From contig BSYO01000024.1 of assembly GCA_033239525.1 (NCBI GenBank), forward strand, positions 9,013,991 to 9,077,990: DNA of 64,000 nt. Direction: 5' to 3'. Each line of letters opens with the position of its first letter. The stretch's first letter is position 1. Both the position numbers and the translations under genes were made by a program. The stretch is from Nepenthes gracilis. Taxonomy: Eukaryota > Streptophyta > Magnoliopsida > Caryophyllales > Nepenthaceae. Shown in pieces: positions 20,257 to 33,360 of the stretch. The notes under the pieces are model-generated. The model made no database searches. It saw nothing but the letters and a program-made list of their open reading frames with translations, and was not told where the DNA came from.

Positions 20257-22767
20257 TGTTACGAATTTAGATCAAATAAGTCAATTTAAATAATTAATTA
20301 TAATTTTTAAAATTTTAAATCTCAAATAAATTCAACAAATTATGTTAAGTTCTAAAATTAAGATATGATAAACCAATTATACAATACTCGACAAATTAAA
20401 AATCCACACAAGATCTCATCGGACAATCGTCTGGATAAAATAATCATAACTTGAGCCAAACAGTCATAAAGAAAAGACCAAATAATAACAGCAATACATC
20501 CATATAAAGAAATACACATAAAATATCTCAATACGCAATCCAAAGGCCCACATGCGGCTGACTCTAACTACTAAAGATATCTAACAAAATCTATCCATAA
20601 ATCAAATACGACTGATACCATTTATTTAAATAAATATAAAACTCTCCGAAAGATACAATGCCATGTCAAAACTCAATCCGACTCTTATAATATGGCTCTA
20701 TCCTCTACTCTTAATGGATAAAATAGAAAATATGACCCTAATACTCAATAAGTATCACATTTAAATAAAAAGAGTCCAATGAATTATATGGAAGGTCAAA
20801 TAAATAAAAATTCAATCAAATAATAGAATAAATTCAAATCGCTAATATAATAAATTCAATAGAAATTAAATATTCAAAATTTAATGGTAGTCTCGTACAC
20901 AAATCAAATATTCAAATTCAAAATAAATGTCCAAATCAAAAATAATCATCATCGCAACGTATATATATATAAATATATATATAAACAAAATAGAAGTGAT
21001 CTACACTGATTCCAAGAAATCGATGTCCAATTCAAGTCAAAGTTTAAGTCCAAATCCAAAACTAAGATCTGATCAGCTCATGATTTCGGGTAGAATCCAA
21101 TAGTCAAATGATCCAATAGTATGCATATAAGTCGAAGCAACGTTGCAACAGATAGTCCAAATGTCCGGTTTAAAACATAGATGTAAAATCATTTGTACAA
21201 GATATACCAAGGCCCATTTGTAGACAAAATCAGTAATTCTCAAATCTAAATTTAAAATCTAAATCCAAATTAAAGTCTAATACAAATCAATATAGAAATA
21301 CAAATCATGTATCAGATTTAAATTTCAATTATTTAAAGACTAGTTTAAAGAAGAGTTATACGTAATTCCAGTAACCTTATGTCAAATCAAATGTAAATTA
21401 GGTGAGCATGTATGGCCAACTATATACTCTTTCTCTATGGATAGAGTTATTCACTATATTTTGCCACCCACGATTTTGGGTGCAATCGTTAAACTTGTCA
21501 GATATATTAGGTCGTCCAAACATATTATAAGGTCGAATCAAATCATTCAAATGGAAAGAGTCACTATTCCAAGCCTTTTTTGCCCAAAAAAAGAGATTTT
21601 TAAATAAATCTCTCCATCGAGAGTTGGTTAGAATATCCAATATCCAAATCCAAATGTAGTGATTACAACCAAACATATGCATGTGAAAATAACAGCTTAT
21701 ATAATGTTTTATACTTATTTTTATATAAATATAATGATATAAAAATATATTGTATCTAAAAAAATTTTCAAGCTTTTAAAAAAATAATAAACCTCCAAAA
21801 TCATAAAACCCAATACATAAGCATCCAAATCAACAAATAAACCATACATGCATATTCAAACTAAACAGATTAGATATATAAAAATAAATATATATTAGTA
21901 AAAATTTTAAACAATATCTAAGAAAATAGGTTATAGATATTTGCCTTGACCTCATATTTTATAGATCTGAAGAAATGATGTCCCAAAGTATCTGAATCAA
22001 ACACTTCTCTCTCCCTTGCACGGCTTCTCCTGCTCTACTACTGCTGCTCAACACCGCCGTGTCGACCTGCCACAGCTGTGTATGACCATCACTAGCTTTC
22101 CCGGCACCACTTTGTCGGCGCCATCGCTGCAGCTCTGTCACCTCTCTCTCCTTTGCATCACTTTCACAAAATCCATTAAAATTTCAGCCAATCTTCATAT
22201 AATACATACATGCAACCTAAAAATCGATATCGATAAAGAAAATGAAAAGATTTACTTGCCTTGATTTTACCAATTTCCTTTGGCTGTTTTTCTTCGATTC
22301 GAGATTTTTTCCTCTATTCACACTAGAGCACAAAATGGAGGTTAATATCACGGAGATGACTTCGCCGGCTTCCATTTCTAGCATTGGGACCTTCACTGAT
22401 GGCGACAGTGACGACCCCGCGCCGATCTCCCTCTCTCTCCTGTCTTCTTCCATTTCTTCTTTCTCTCTCTCCAAAACCCTTCTGATTTTCTTCTTCCTTT
22501 TTTTTAATATATTATTATATTATATTATATTTATTATTATTATTATTATATAAAATATATATTTATATATTTTTAATTTTACTTTTCTTTTAATCCAAAA
22601 CTCAAATAGATACTCGAATGATAGTACGAGCTCACCTCGAGTGCCAGCCTAATCGATCCAAATATCCTTTCAAATTTCACAATATTAAATTAATTTTTGA
22701 CATGTCTAAATTATCCAAAATTATAATTAATATTAAATTAATTCAAACGAAAATCTAAAATATTACA
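20257..22767 (-). repeat. Element B 3' LTR
   Basis: The + strand reads TGTTACGAATT at the left and TATTACA at the right. It includes a GC-richer region at about 22,000-22,470 and an (ATT)n stretch at about 22,505-22,550. It aligns over its whole length with 26,924-29,443 with many substitutions, so the insertion is old. A 94-codon ORF here (21,398-21,682) has a relative in the other LTR simply because both are copies of one LTR. Confidence 0.95.
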
Positions 22768-25700
22768 TTTTACCATCTTTATAAAAATTTCGTCCTTAAA
22801 ATTTACGTATATCAATCTTTACCTCAATTATCAAATAATGAGGATATTATTCAAAACTTCATCTTCAATCTTTTCAAAAGATTTCCTCGATCAAATGATT
22901 TCTCCAAATCTAATCATCAACAAATAGGGATATTCTCCGAGACTCATTTTCAAAATCCCTTAATACTTTTTCAACTTAAAGATTCCTCAAAAGTCTAATG
23001 GCCAATGGAAACAATGTATTCCTCTACACCATATCATTTCTATCTGAAAAATCAAAACCACAGTTTTAACCCAAAATATTTCTCGTTGGTCAAAACAACT
23101 CCAACTTAATCACATACGAATGATCATTAATATAAAATATATTATATCCATCCATCAAATTCAGAAGAAAGGTTAATCTGCATGCCATTTCTCTAATCTG
23201 CTAAAAATTTTGAATGTCACAATAAGCCTTTACTTCAAATTGCCCTTTGACTCCAAAACTCAAAATTCTTCTCTTCAAGAAACTTCTAAAAACATCTTAC
23301 TACTCTTTTCCAACATCTAATTGGGTTATAAATTTAATCTCCTACTTCAAATCTCAAATCAAATCTTGTGATCGACAACCGTTAGTCCATATACTTCTAT
23401 TGTGACACTTTGATCGATCATCAGCCTCAAATCACAATCAAGAGCCTCAAATTAGGAATACTTTGCATTATCCTCATTTCAACAATATGCCAACGGTTAA
23501 CCTCGGAAATGATATCCTGATAGACAAGTGATAGGTCGATTTCATCAGCTTATACTTCATCTGCCTCAAATCTCGGCAAACAATGAACCAGCTTCATCGT
23601 CTAAGCCATCATTAGCTAGCCCAATCTTATCAGGATGACCATCAAGTCTATTGTTGCTCGAGGCAGGCTTGAAACAAAAATCTCGAAGGCTTCTTCTGTT
23701 CGACTTCCTCCTTTAGGTACGGATATATCTTGCCACGTAAGTCGCGATCTCATACTTCATATTCTGCCTGCTGGCTTTGACTCGAGATTAAATCGTCATC
23801 AAACTCTCTCTCCAATCCACTAGGTGGAGAGTCTTCAACATTCCCTGCAAACCTAGATAACTTGAACTCAATTATAATTGTAGATGACCACATTTTCTCC
23901 CAAGAATCCGTCAAATGAGTTTCCAAACTAAACTTTCATTCAATCAGTTGAGACTCTAATAAGAAAATTCTTAAAAATGTGCCTCCTCTCGAACGTGCAA
24001 TGGAAAAAACACTTTGTATCATAGGCTCGAGATTATTGGCTCGATCGCATCTAACTTTATGATGACTTGTCTAAAATAAACTTCTTCTTTGATCTTCATA
24101 AAAGTTTCATTTAAAATCCAATCCTAATAACAAAGAGAGGAAATCGTCTGGCCTAATTTTTCCACTCGTATCTTTGCTATAACACTTCCTTGCAAAATCC
24201 TCCAGACTGCGCAGCATCCCAAACTTTCCTTGAATAGTGAGCTTGATTATGTAGAATATAAACATATCTAAATCTTCCTTAGGAGTATCACTAAATGCCA
24301 CCAATCATTCTGATCTATTAGGGATTGACAAAATCGACGTTGATGATAATATATTCTTCAATTATAGAAAACTTTTCTCACAAGTGTCACTTCAATTAAA
24401 TACTGATTGTTTCTATTCCAAGGATGTCAACACAACTGCAATCCTCAAGAAACTTCAAACAAATCTCTCATCATAGTCAACCAAATCCAAGGAACCCCAC
24501 ACTCTTGTGACCTTAGCCGATCTTTTTCAATTTGATAGTGCTTCGATTTTCTTCGGATTCCCAAATGTTACCTTAAGAAACATATGACCCAAAATGATTC
24601 CTTCTCCAACCATAATTTTCATCCCTTTCAATTTTGACTAATTATTACCTTTTTAGAATTTGCAGCAAACTCCTCAATCGGGTCTCATACTCCTCAAAAT
24701 GTTTTAAATAAATTAGAACATCATTGATAAAACCACCACAACTGATCCAAACATGATCAAAAATTCAATCGATAATATCCATAAAAGATGCTAAAATATT
24801 GGACAACCTAAAAGCACCATCAGGATTTTGCAAAGATCACATCTTGACCTGAGAGCTGTTCTATATACATCCTTCCACTTAACTCTCAACCAATGATACC
24901 TCGAACACGGCTCAATCTTAGAGAAAACCCAAACTTCTTGGAATGGATCAAACAAATCTTCGTTGCTTGGAAGGTGATACATATTTGATTTCCAAATAAT
25001 CTAAGTATAAACCCATTAATCCATCTTTCTTCACCAGATAGCACTGAAGCACCCCACGCCAATACACTTTGTCGAACAAAACATTTATTAAACAGATTCT
25101 ACAATTGGTGTTTCAATTTTTTCAACTCAAATAGGACCATTCCATACGGAGCCTTCAAAATAGGCGCAAATTCAAGCACAATATTAATAGCAAAGTGATC
25201 ACCCGATCTGTGAATAATTTAGTCGAATCCTCCGAAAAAATATCTTCAAACTCACAGACGGCCAAAATATCTTCAATGATTATAAAATAACTCCAAAATA
25301 TGACCATATATGCCAAATAAGCTTAGTACTCATCTTTCAACAGATGACTCGATTGTAACACCGAAAATCAACCCTGAAACCTTCTTACTGATTCTTCCTT
25401 AGAACTCAAAGGACTCATATCCTAAATATAAAATGGAATGGACTTATTGAAATAGTCTTCCATGACAAAGGATTCAACTCTAACTTCATGAGCTGTAACT
25501 GCAAATACTTTGACTGGAATTGTCTGTCTCATATCTGGACGTATGGAATTCAGACCCATAGAATTCGAATGATCCTTTAACAAATTGCATATCTAGCTAC
25601 AATTGAAGTAGGCTCCACTCTGACAAAGCAAACTTGTTCTACAAGATTCTCCGAAAAAATTTGCAAGTTGACCTCACAAACTCGAACTTAGGGAGGAAAA

Positions 25701-26923
25701 CATTGCTTCATTTGACTTTCTTTAACTTGTCCTTTGGAGGATAAATGAATTCATTCTTCGAGTTATTACTCTAATACTTTGATTTCTTCTGAAAAGATTT
25801 CTCTCGAAGCTCCTCCTACTCGATAAACAAAGTCTAGAGTTGGAATGACTCCAACTGCTTCCAAATTAAATCTTGAAATCCTCAACTATAATCATACTAT
25901 AACAAATCTTTCAGATTCTTCAACCTCTTTCTAAGTATTGCCTTATGAGGCCAAACTTCATGTTCTTTGTCCATGATTCTTCAATGACGAAAGATTTGCA
26001 GAGGCAATTATCCATTTGACCACATCAATGAGTGGAAATGGACAATCTTAAGTCTTCCTCTTGCTCCAACCATAACTTTAAACTTCTACATGATCAGCAT
26101 TATCGCTATCAACAAAATCAAACTTACACTCATTGTTCTTTTTTCTAGTAGGGATTTTTCACCAAATCTCCACAACTTTTCCTACGAAGAAAAATGAGTT
26201 GACTTGACATAGTCTTTTTCATCTTTATCGACGGCTTCTAATCTTGACGAATTTTCATTCCATCACTCGAACACAATGATCACTTCTCATTTTGTGTGTG
26301 CCATCCTTGTGCAAGACCTTGTCAATCTTATCTATATTGTTCAAATTTTATTAGATGTCTCGAAGAGATGTTCTAAATGATCTCCTCATTTTCCTGGCTG
26401 AAGATAAGGCACTAGAAGTCCCACAATCGGCTCGCCTGCTTCTATTCTCTGTCATTATCACATATCAATCCATCTAGGGTCTCGGACCATCACGGTCCTG
26501 CACAAATACTTTTACTCTTACCCTTCATCATCTCCGCTCCATCACTTTCCTTTCTGCTGCCAAAATCTCCTACCCCACGAGATTTTTGATCGACACTATC
26601 CAAGACCGCTACTCTATTCCAATATCACAAAACCTAACAAAACCTCCACATAACCTCAAAAACCAAAAAAAAATTCTCATTCAACCGCTATGTCAATCCA
26701 TTTATTATGTTGCTCACGCGACTTATTATGATCAGATGATCATCATTCCAATCCAAACCGAAATCTCTACAATTTGACCTTCTGATTCAAACCCAAGCCT
26801 CCACAACTCAGATTTTCTACCATCTACCAAAAACAACACTTATCATACCCAAACATTCAATCAATTATTTATCCAAAATGATCCAAAATAACTCTCATTA
26901 TGACTTTTCTCTACTATCACTTT
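22768..26923 (-). pseudogene. Element B gag-pol, heavily degenerate
   Basis: The minus strand, in all three frames, gives DIFSEDSTKLF (about 25,215), YLVKKDGLMGLYLDY (25,041-24,985), VFSKIEPCSRYHWLRVKWKD (about 24,920-24,865), and FINDVLIYLKHFEEYETRL (about 24,735-24,678). These are gypsy RT motifs in order. The catalytic FIDD reads FIND. Downstream (24,304-24,107) lies EDLDMFI..LARKCYSK-like text that I cannot place firmly, probably RNase H to integrase. Gag should lie at 25,900-26,900 but no zinc knuckle could be read. No frame longer than about 65 codons survives. Confidence 0.8.
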
Positions 26924-29443
26924 TGTCACGAATTCGGACCAAATAGGTCAATTTAAATAATTAATCATAATTTTAAAATTTTAAAATCCTAAATAAATTT
27001 AACAAATCATACTAAATCCTAAAATTTGGGTATAACAAACTAAATATATAAGATTTAACAAATCAAAAATCCATCAGGATCTCATCGGATAATCATTCGA
27101 ACAAAATAATCATAACCTGCACCAAACCTTCATAAAGAAAAGACCAAATAATAACAGCAATATATCCATATAAATAAATCTATCCAAGAATTCTCAATAT
27201 GCAATCCAGAGGCCCACATGCAGCTAACTCCAATTTTCAAAGATATCCCACAAAATTCATCCATAAATCAAATACGATCGATACTATTTACTTAAATAAA
27301 TATAAAACTCACCGAAAAATGTAATGTCATGCCAAAACACGATCCTTCTCCTACAATATGGCTCAATCCTCTATTTTGAATGGAAAAAATATGAAATATA
27401 AGTATAATCCTCAACAAGTATCAAATTTAAATAAAATAAGTCCAATAAATTAGAGAAAAAGTCAAATGGATAAAAATCCAATCAAATAATAGAATAAATC
27501 TAAATTGTCGATTTAATAAATCCAATAGAAATCCAATATTCAAAATCTAATGGTAGTCTCGTATTTAAATCAAATATTCAAATTTAAAACAAATATCAAA
27601 ATTAGAAAATAATTCTCATCGAGACGTATATATATAAATGAATAAATAAATAAATATAATAGAAGTGATTCGGATCAATTTCAAGAAACCAATGTCTAAT
27701 CTAAGTCGAAGTCCAATTCGAAGGTTTGATCAACTCGTGATGTGGGGCAAAATTTAATAGTCGGATAATCTAATAGCGTACATAGAAGCCAAAGCAACAT
27801 TATAACAAATAGTTCAAAGGTTCGGATCAAAATATATAGTCAAAATTATTTGTACGAGACATACCAATATCCATTTGCGGACAAAATCGGTAAATCTTAA
27901 ATCAAAATCCAAAATACAAATTCAAATCAAAGTCAAATACAAATTAATGTAAAAATATAAATCAGTTATCAAATTTGAGTTTTGATTATTTAAAGACTAG
28001 TTTGAGAAAGGATTACACATAATCTCGGTAACCTTAGGCCAAATTAAATGTAAATTAGGCTAGCATGTATAGCCACCCATGTACTCTATACTCATGGGTA
28101 AGGTTGCTCACTATATTTTACCACTAGCGGCTTTGAATATAATTTTTAATCTTATCAGATATATTAAGACGTCCAAATATATTATAAGGTCGAATCAAAT
28201 TATCAAAATAGGAAGGGTCACTACTCCAAACCTTTTCTACCGGTAGAAACGGATGTCCAAATAAATCTCTCCATCGAAAATAGGCAAAAATATTCATATC
28301 CAAATTCAAATGTAATGACCAAAGTCTGACACTTGCATGTAAAAATACAATGCATTTGCAAAGTTTCATACTAATTTTTATATAAATATACTGATATAAA
28401 AATATATAGTATTTAATAAATTTTTTAGGCCTCCAGAAAAATAGTAAACCCTCTAAAATCATAAAATCCAATCTAAAAACATCCAAATCAGCCAATGAAT
28501 CATATATACATGTCCAAATTAAACAGATCGGGTATATAAAAATATATATATGTTAGTAAATATTATAAATATTATCCAAAATATATCAAATATTAAATTA
28601 GACATTGAAAAGGGATTATAGATATTTATCTTAACCTTATACTTCACAGATCTGAAGAAAGGAAATCTTGAAGTGCCCTAATCGGATGTTGCTCTCTATA
28701 TCGGCGCATCACCCCCGGCTTTGCCCCTTTCTCTCTCCTCTTGCGGCTTCCTGCGCGCTACTGCTGCTCAACACCATCACAAACGGTCATCACCGGCTTT
28801 CCTGGCATCACCTCGTTTGCATTGTTGCCGCAGCTCTACTGCCTCTCTCTCCTTTGCGCCACTTTCACAAAATCCATCAACATTTTAGCCGATCTCCACA
28901 TAATACATGCAACCCAAGAATCAACATTTACAAAAAGAATGAAAAGATTTACTTGCCTTGATTTCACCTATTTCCTTTGGCAATGGTGTCGAACGGTCGG
29001 CGACCATTTTGCTTCAATTCCAGATTTTTCCTTCTATTCACACTGGAGCACAAAATGGAGGATAACATTACGGAGAGGGTTTCACCGGCTTCCATTTTCA
29101 GCGTTGGGACCTTCGGCGACGATGGTGACGATGATGATGGCCCCGCGCCGATCTCCCTCTCCGAAACCCGTCTGATTTCCTTCTTCCTTTTTCTTTTTTA
29201 TATTATTATTATTATTATTATTATTATATAAAATATATATTTAAATATTTTAATTTTTACTTTTTTTATTTTAAAATCCAAATCGATACTCAAGTGATAA
29301 TACGAGTGCACCTCGAGCACAAACTAAACTGATCCAAATATCCTTCTAAATTTTATAATATCAAATTAATTTTTGTTGCATATAAATTATTTAAAATCAT
29401 AATTAATATTAAATTAATCTGAATAAAAATTAAAAATTTTACA
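26924..29443 (-). repeat. Element B 5' LTR
   Basis: The + strand reads TGTCACGAATTCGG at the left and TTTTACA at the right (2,520 bp). It contains the same GC-rich block (about 28,670-29,170) and a longer (ATT)n stretch (about 29,200-29,227) as its partner. In element sense this LTR would drive transcription leftward. Confidence 0.95.
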
Positions 29444-29448
29444 AAATT

Positions 29449-29632
29449 TATGTTATATTTTTATTTCTGAGCATGTTCTCAAAGCCTTGATCACAAAGTG
29501 TGAAATTTGAACATTTATTAGGATGAATATATTTAATCATGTATTTGGGAACTAGTGATTCATGTAGCATTGCGACTGAGATCCAGTTTCTTAATTGTTA
29601 TTATGCTCGATGATAGGTTATAGGTCATGACA
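29449..29632 (+). repeat. Element A 3' LTR, second part
   Basis: Continues the LTR after the element B insertion: TATTTCTGAGCATG..CTCAAAG (compare about 2,231-2,255) and GTATTTGGGAACTAGTGATTC (compare 2,318-2,338). The probable end is CATGACA at 29,632, aligned to ATTATA at the end of the 5' copy (2,403-2,407 plus 6,835-6,836). Tat RT homology of element D begins immediately after. Confidence 0.75.
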
Positions 29633-30308
29633 ATCTCTGTTGACTTCATAGGTGTGAATAAACATGACTGAAGGATAATTTTCTCACCCATAAATAGACT
29701 AATTAGTTGATTCCACATTAGCCCATCGGCTATTAAGCTTCATAAAGGTTCATTATGAAAATAATCAAATTCATTTAAATCCCAATAGTGAAGAGATAAC
29801 TTATTTCATTGTAGATACCTTTTTGAAGTAAAAAAATGTTGACGCCACATATTAGGAACTAGTCAATAAAATGGTCAAGCAATAAATTGTGATGATGTGG
29901 AAATATATGTTGTCAAAATACTAGTCAAGAGTATTTAGTCCTGCAACTTTTTCAAAAAAACTGGCCAAGACTTCTGCAGCTCTTAGAACTCACCAATAAA
30001 GTTAAATCTGTTCAAATGTGTTTTCAGAGTGACTTCAAAAATGTTTCTAGTGTTTATTGTCTCGTAGAGAAGCATAGAAAACTCAGAGAAGATCAAGCTA
30101 TTACCAGCATAGGACTTACGAAAACTATCAGGACATCTATTGGCTAACCAAATGACTTGTAGAATTATCCTAGTTCATGCCCAAACCTACGGAAAAGTAT
30201 TTGCCATTTTACTGAACACTTTGAGAATCTAAGACTAATAGGCTTTGATGGATTGACAAGTGCCTCAATAGCCATGAGATGAACAGCTTTTGGTGATCAT
30301 TTTGTTAA
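29633..30308 (+). pseudogene. Element D, piece 2: Tat-type RT (degenerate)
   Basis: The + strand in mixed frames reads SVDFIGVNKH (about 29,640, family CVDFTDLNKAC), DSTLAHRLLSFI (about 29,710), ENNQIHLNPNSEEITYFIVD (about 29,757-29,815), KTSAALRTHQ (about 29,968), TIRTSIGLT (about 30,125), and CPKPTEKYLPFY (about 30,180). These match successive Tat RT blocks. It continues piece 1 and is interrupted at 30,313 by element C. Confidence 0.75.
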
Positions 30309-30313
30309 TAGAT
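30309..30313 (+). repeat. Target-site duplication TAGAT of element C
   Basis: TAGAT lies just left of the LTR at 30,314 and again at 38,677-38,681, just right of the second LTR. The Tat reading resumes after the second copy. Confidence 0.92.
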
Positions 30314-32275
30314 TATAATACCCGACTTCCTATTTGATTTATTTTGAAAATATATGTTATTTTGGGTATATTAAATTTATTAAAATTAATTATACATTAT
30401 AAATTTTTGAAGAAATTCAAAGTAGCAGGCGGACACTTTAGGCACGATCGAGTGACATTTGAGCACTGAATGCCGAGGGCTGGTACCTGAGGGTTGTCCA
30501 AGGCAGCACTCATGCCCCGAATGCCATGGGTAGGCGCTCGTGCACCTGTGGCCCTTTTAAGGTGGGGCTATGGCACTATTCATCATTTTACGTGAAAGAA
30601 GGAATAGAAGAGAGAGAGGAAGAAAGAGAAAGACGAGAAGGAAGGAAGAGAAGTGGTAGATCGAAATATCATTTTATCAAATTTACTTGGAAGAAAGTTG
30701 AGACAAGTATCCATACACCTTATCCTTGGTCTGTTTTCATATTTAATAAGTTATATGTATATTTTGGAGGTTTAATATTCATGCATACTATTTTTATTTA
30801 GCCTATTTTTTTCTTTTATGCATGTTTATTATTTTTATCAATCGTTTAGAGGGCTTTGTTATTTACTTAAAAATAGGTAAAGATTTGAGATTGTATATTT
30901 ATGTATCATTTTATTCGTATTAAAAAATTCATAAAAATTTACATGGGTTGTGTATTGGAACACATGTATCGCTACCTGGGGCTCGGGATCTCTACCTCTA
31001 TAATTTGATCCGATATCTAATCCTCTCTTGACGGAGAGAGCTCTATTCCCAATGAGAAAAGCTTTGTGACTTCTTTTTCTATTGGTAGAAAAATGCTTTA
31101 TTTGTAAATGACCCTCCCCATTTGTATTTTAATGAGAACCATCGTAAGTAAAATAAATAAAAACTAATATATTCAGACGTCCTAATATATGTACTAAATT
31201 TGATGATTATACCCAACATCACGGGTGGCAAAATATAGTGAACATATTCCTTGTCTATGAAAAAGCGTACATAGACAACCTTACTCATGGGTCAAAATAA
31301 TTGTTGATCTGGTTTAAGGTTATTAAAAGTATGTATAACCTTTCTTCAAGTTGGTCTATTGGTATTTGATTCTCTGATTTTACGCTTGCTTTGTATTTCT
31401 GTATAGATTTATATTGGGACTTCATTTGATATTTGCAGGTTTTCCTACGGTTGGGATTTGATCAGTCTCGTACATTTGGACATGTGGTTTCATTCCGAAA
31501 CATATTTTGTTATTATGTGATTTCGTTCCAAATTTTGTTTCGTTCGTCTGTAATTTGGATTTGGACTTTGTTTCATTTAATATATGTTCCATATAGATTA
31601 TGATATAACTTAGATTATATGGTTTCACTCTGGATCACTTTTGTTCATTATACATCCCGATGGGACTATGCTTTGATATGGATTATGATTTGAGTATAAG
31701 ACTACCTTTAGCATTTTGATATTAGATTTTCAAATTTACATCTTGTACAAAGTTTGAATGTGTTTATGAACCCTCCAACAAATTTTGCACATTATTGTTT
31801 ATTTTATGACATAGATATTTGTTGAGCCTTAGGCTTACGTTTTCACATCTTATTCCTTTAAATTAGTAGGCTTTGATATAGTATAGGAGTTTGAATGTGA
31901 TTTGATCACCGTTCATCCATTTGGTGAGTTTAGTTTTGTTTTTGGACTAGATTTGTATCGGATTTATTTTTGGTATTGAGATTGGCCGATTGTAGGCCTT
32001 TAGTTTGTACGGGACTCATTGGGTTGTGTATATTGGATTATTTATGGTTGGTTGTCCCTCTCTTTAGACATTATGTAGCAAGTTATTTGTTTTATTATTC
32101 GGTTGGATATTCGATAAGATCTTATACGGGTCATTATGTGGTTGTTACATCGGGTCTTATGGATATTTGTTTTGTCCTACCCGAGTTTGGAATTCATTGA
32201 TTATTGTTGTATTTTTTTAGGTTTTTGATTTTTATGAATAGTTATTTTAACCTGTTTTGGTTTACATTTTTGATA
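30314..32275 (+). repeat. Element C 5' LTR
   Basis: Starts TATAATACCCGAC (TG altered to TA) and ends TTTTTGATA. It shares with the 3' LTR a clustered CTCGAG/CTTGAG-like GC patch (about 30,430-30,570), then CACTATTCATCATTTT and a purine-rich leader (30,590-30,660). No clear primer site follows; GTTGTAGAATTAAAG may be its remnant. Confidence 0.93.
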
Positions 32276-32348
32276 GTTGTAGAATTAAAGAAGTGTTATA
32301 AAGAGAGGTATTTTTAGTCATTTTGAATAAATAATTCATTGAATATTT

Positions 32349-33300
32349 TGCATGATGAGTATCATCTATGCCAGATAATAGAGATTTGGATTGTGGAGGT
32401 TTAGCTTCTAACCTGAAGGATGATTACTTGGCTATGATGGGTCGTATGAGCAATATTATGGATTGTATGATCCAATGCCAAGATAGGGATTTAGCTGCTA
32501 TGCGGAGGATGATCAATTAGGGGCATGGTAGAATGCCCTTCAATCAATTCAAGAGTGAGCTTGTCTTGGAGTTCAAGGAAGAATTTGATCCGATAAAGGC
32601 CGAGAATTGGCTTTAGAGAGTGGAGAAAGTGTTTGAAGTGATTAGTTGCCCAGATGAAGACAAAGTCAAGTATGCTACTTATAAGCTAGAGGGTGAGAGA
32701 GCCAGTGGTGGGCCACATAGCATTGGATTTTGAGAATGGAAAGTGAGAAAGTTTCATGGTATGTTTTTGTGGTAGTGTTTCTAGAAAAGTTCTTTTTGTC
32801 TAGCATTTGGAAAATCAAGGAGGATGAAATTAGCCTACTGAAGTAAGGCAATAAGACTGTGATGGAGTACAATACAAAGTTCACAGAGTTATCTTGATTT
32901 GCTTCTCATGTTGATGTGAATAAGGCCCAGAGAGCCCAAAAGTTTCTATAGGGGCTCCAAGATTCAATCAGGAAATAGCAAGTGTCTCTTTGTTTGTAGA
33001 CCTATAGTAAAGTGCTTGATCAAACTTTGTTAATTGAGTAAGAGCAGTTGAGCGAAAAGTATTTTGATAGGAGATCGGAGTGTAAAGGTTATAGTTCAAG
33101 GGTTGGAGGCTCCCATTCGAGGTCTAAAGCTCAAGATAAAGGAAAATTGATTGGGGTGAAGTCCTCTCAACCAAAACCCTAGTTCATGAGATCGGTATGT
33201 GAGTTTTGTGGGAAGAACCATACCGGTAGTGTGTTTCCATTAGAGTGGAGCTTGCTTCAATTGTGCCTAGATGGGTCACCGGTCAAGGGATTGCTCAAAT
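32349..33300 (+). pseudogene. Element C gag (degenerate)
   Basis: Mixed + frames read FDPIKAENWL, stop, RVEKVFEVI (about 32,588-32,640), DEDKVKYATYKLEGERA (about 32,657), RKFHGMF and MEYNTKFTELS (about 32,862). These follow the gypsy gag pattern FDP..AE.WL..VEK.F. A zinc knuckle CFNCA-stop-MGHRSRDC lies at 33,253-33,294 with all four metal ligands kept. Confidence 0.85.
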
Positions 33301-33360
33301 TTGAGGCATTCAGATAGGAGGACGACGGCTCCTGGTAGAGCATTTACAACGACTACATGA

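Larger units (their letters stand above)
20257..29443 (-). mobile_element. Element B: complete chromovirus-like gypsy, 9.2 kb, nested in the element A LTR
   Basis: Two long LTRs (2,511 and 2,520 bp) flank 4,156 bp. The matching AAATT duplications and the rejoined target in the element A LTR prove an intact insertion. RT motifs run on the minus strand, so the right LTR is the 5' one. Next to the left LTR the minus strand reads AAGGACGAAATTTTTATAAAG then a purine-rich stretch, the normal gypsy 3' border. Next to the right LTR it reads TGATAGTAGAG, a decayed TGGTATCAGAG primer site. Its LTRs share a block with those of element C in inverse orientation (GGGTGGCAAAATATAGTGAA type), so B and C belong to related families. 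Confidence 0.93.

Noticed and set aside
28124..28495. 123-codon minus-strand ORF with a related ORF at 21,398-21,682
   Set aside because: The two are similar only because both lie in the LTRs of element B; no domain and no shared start.
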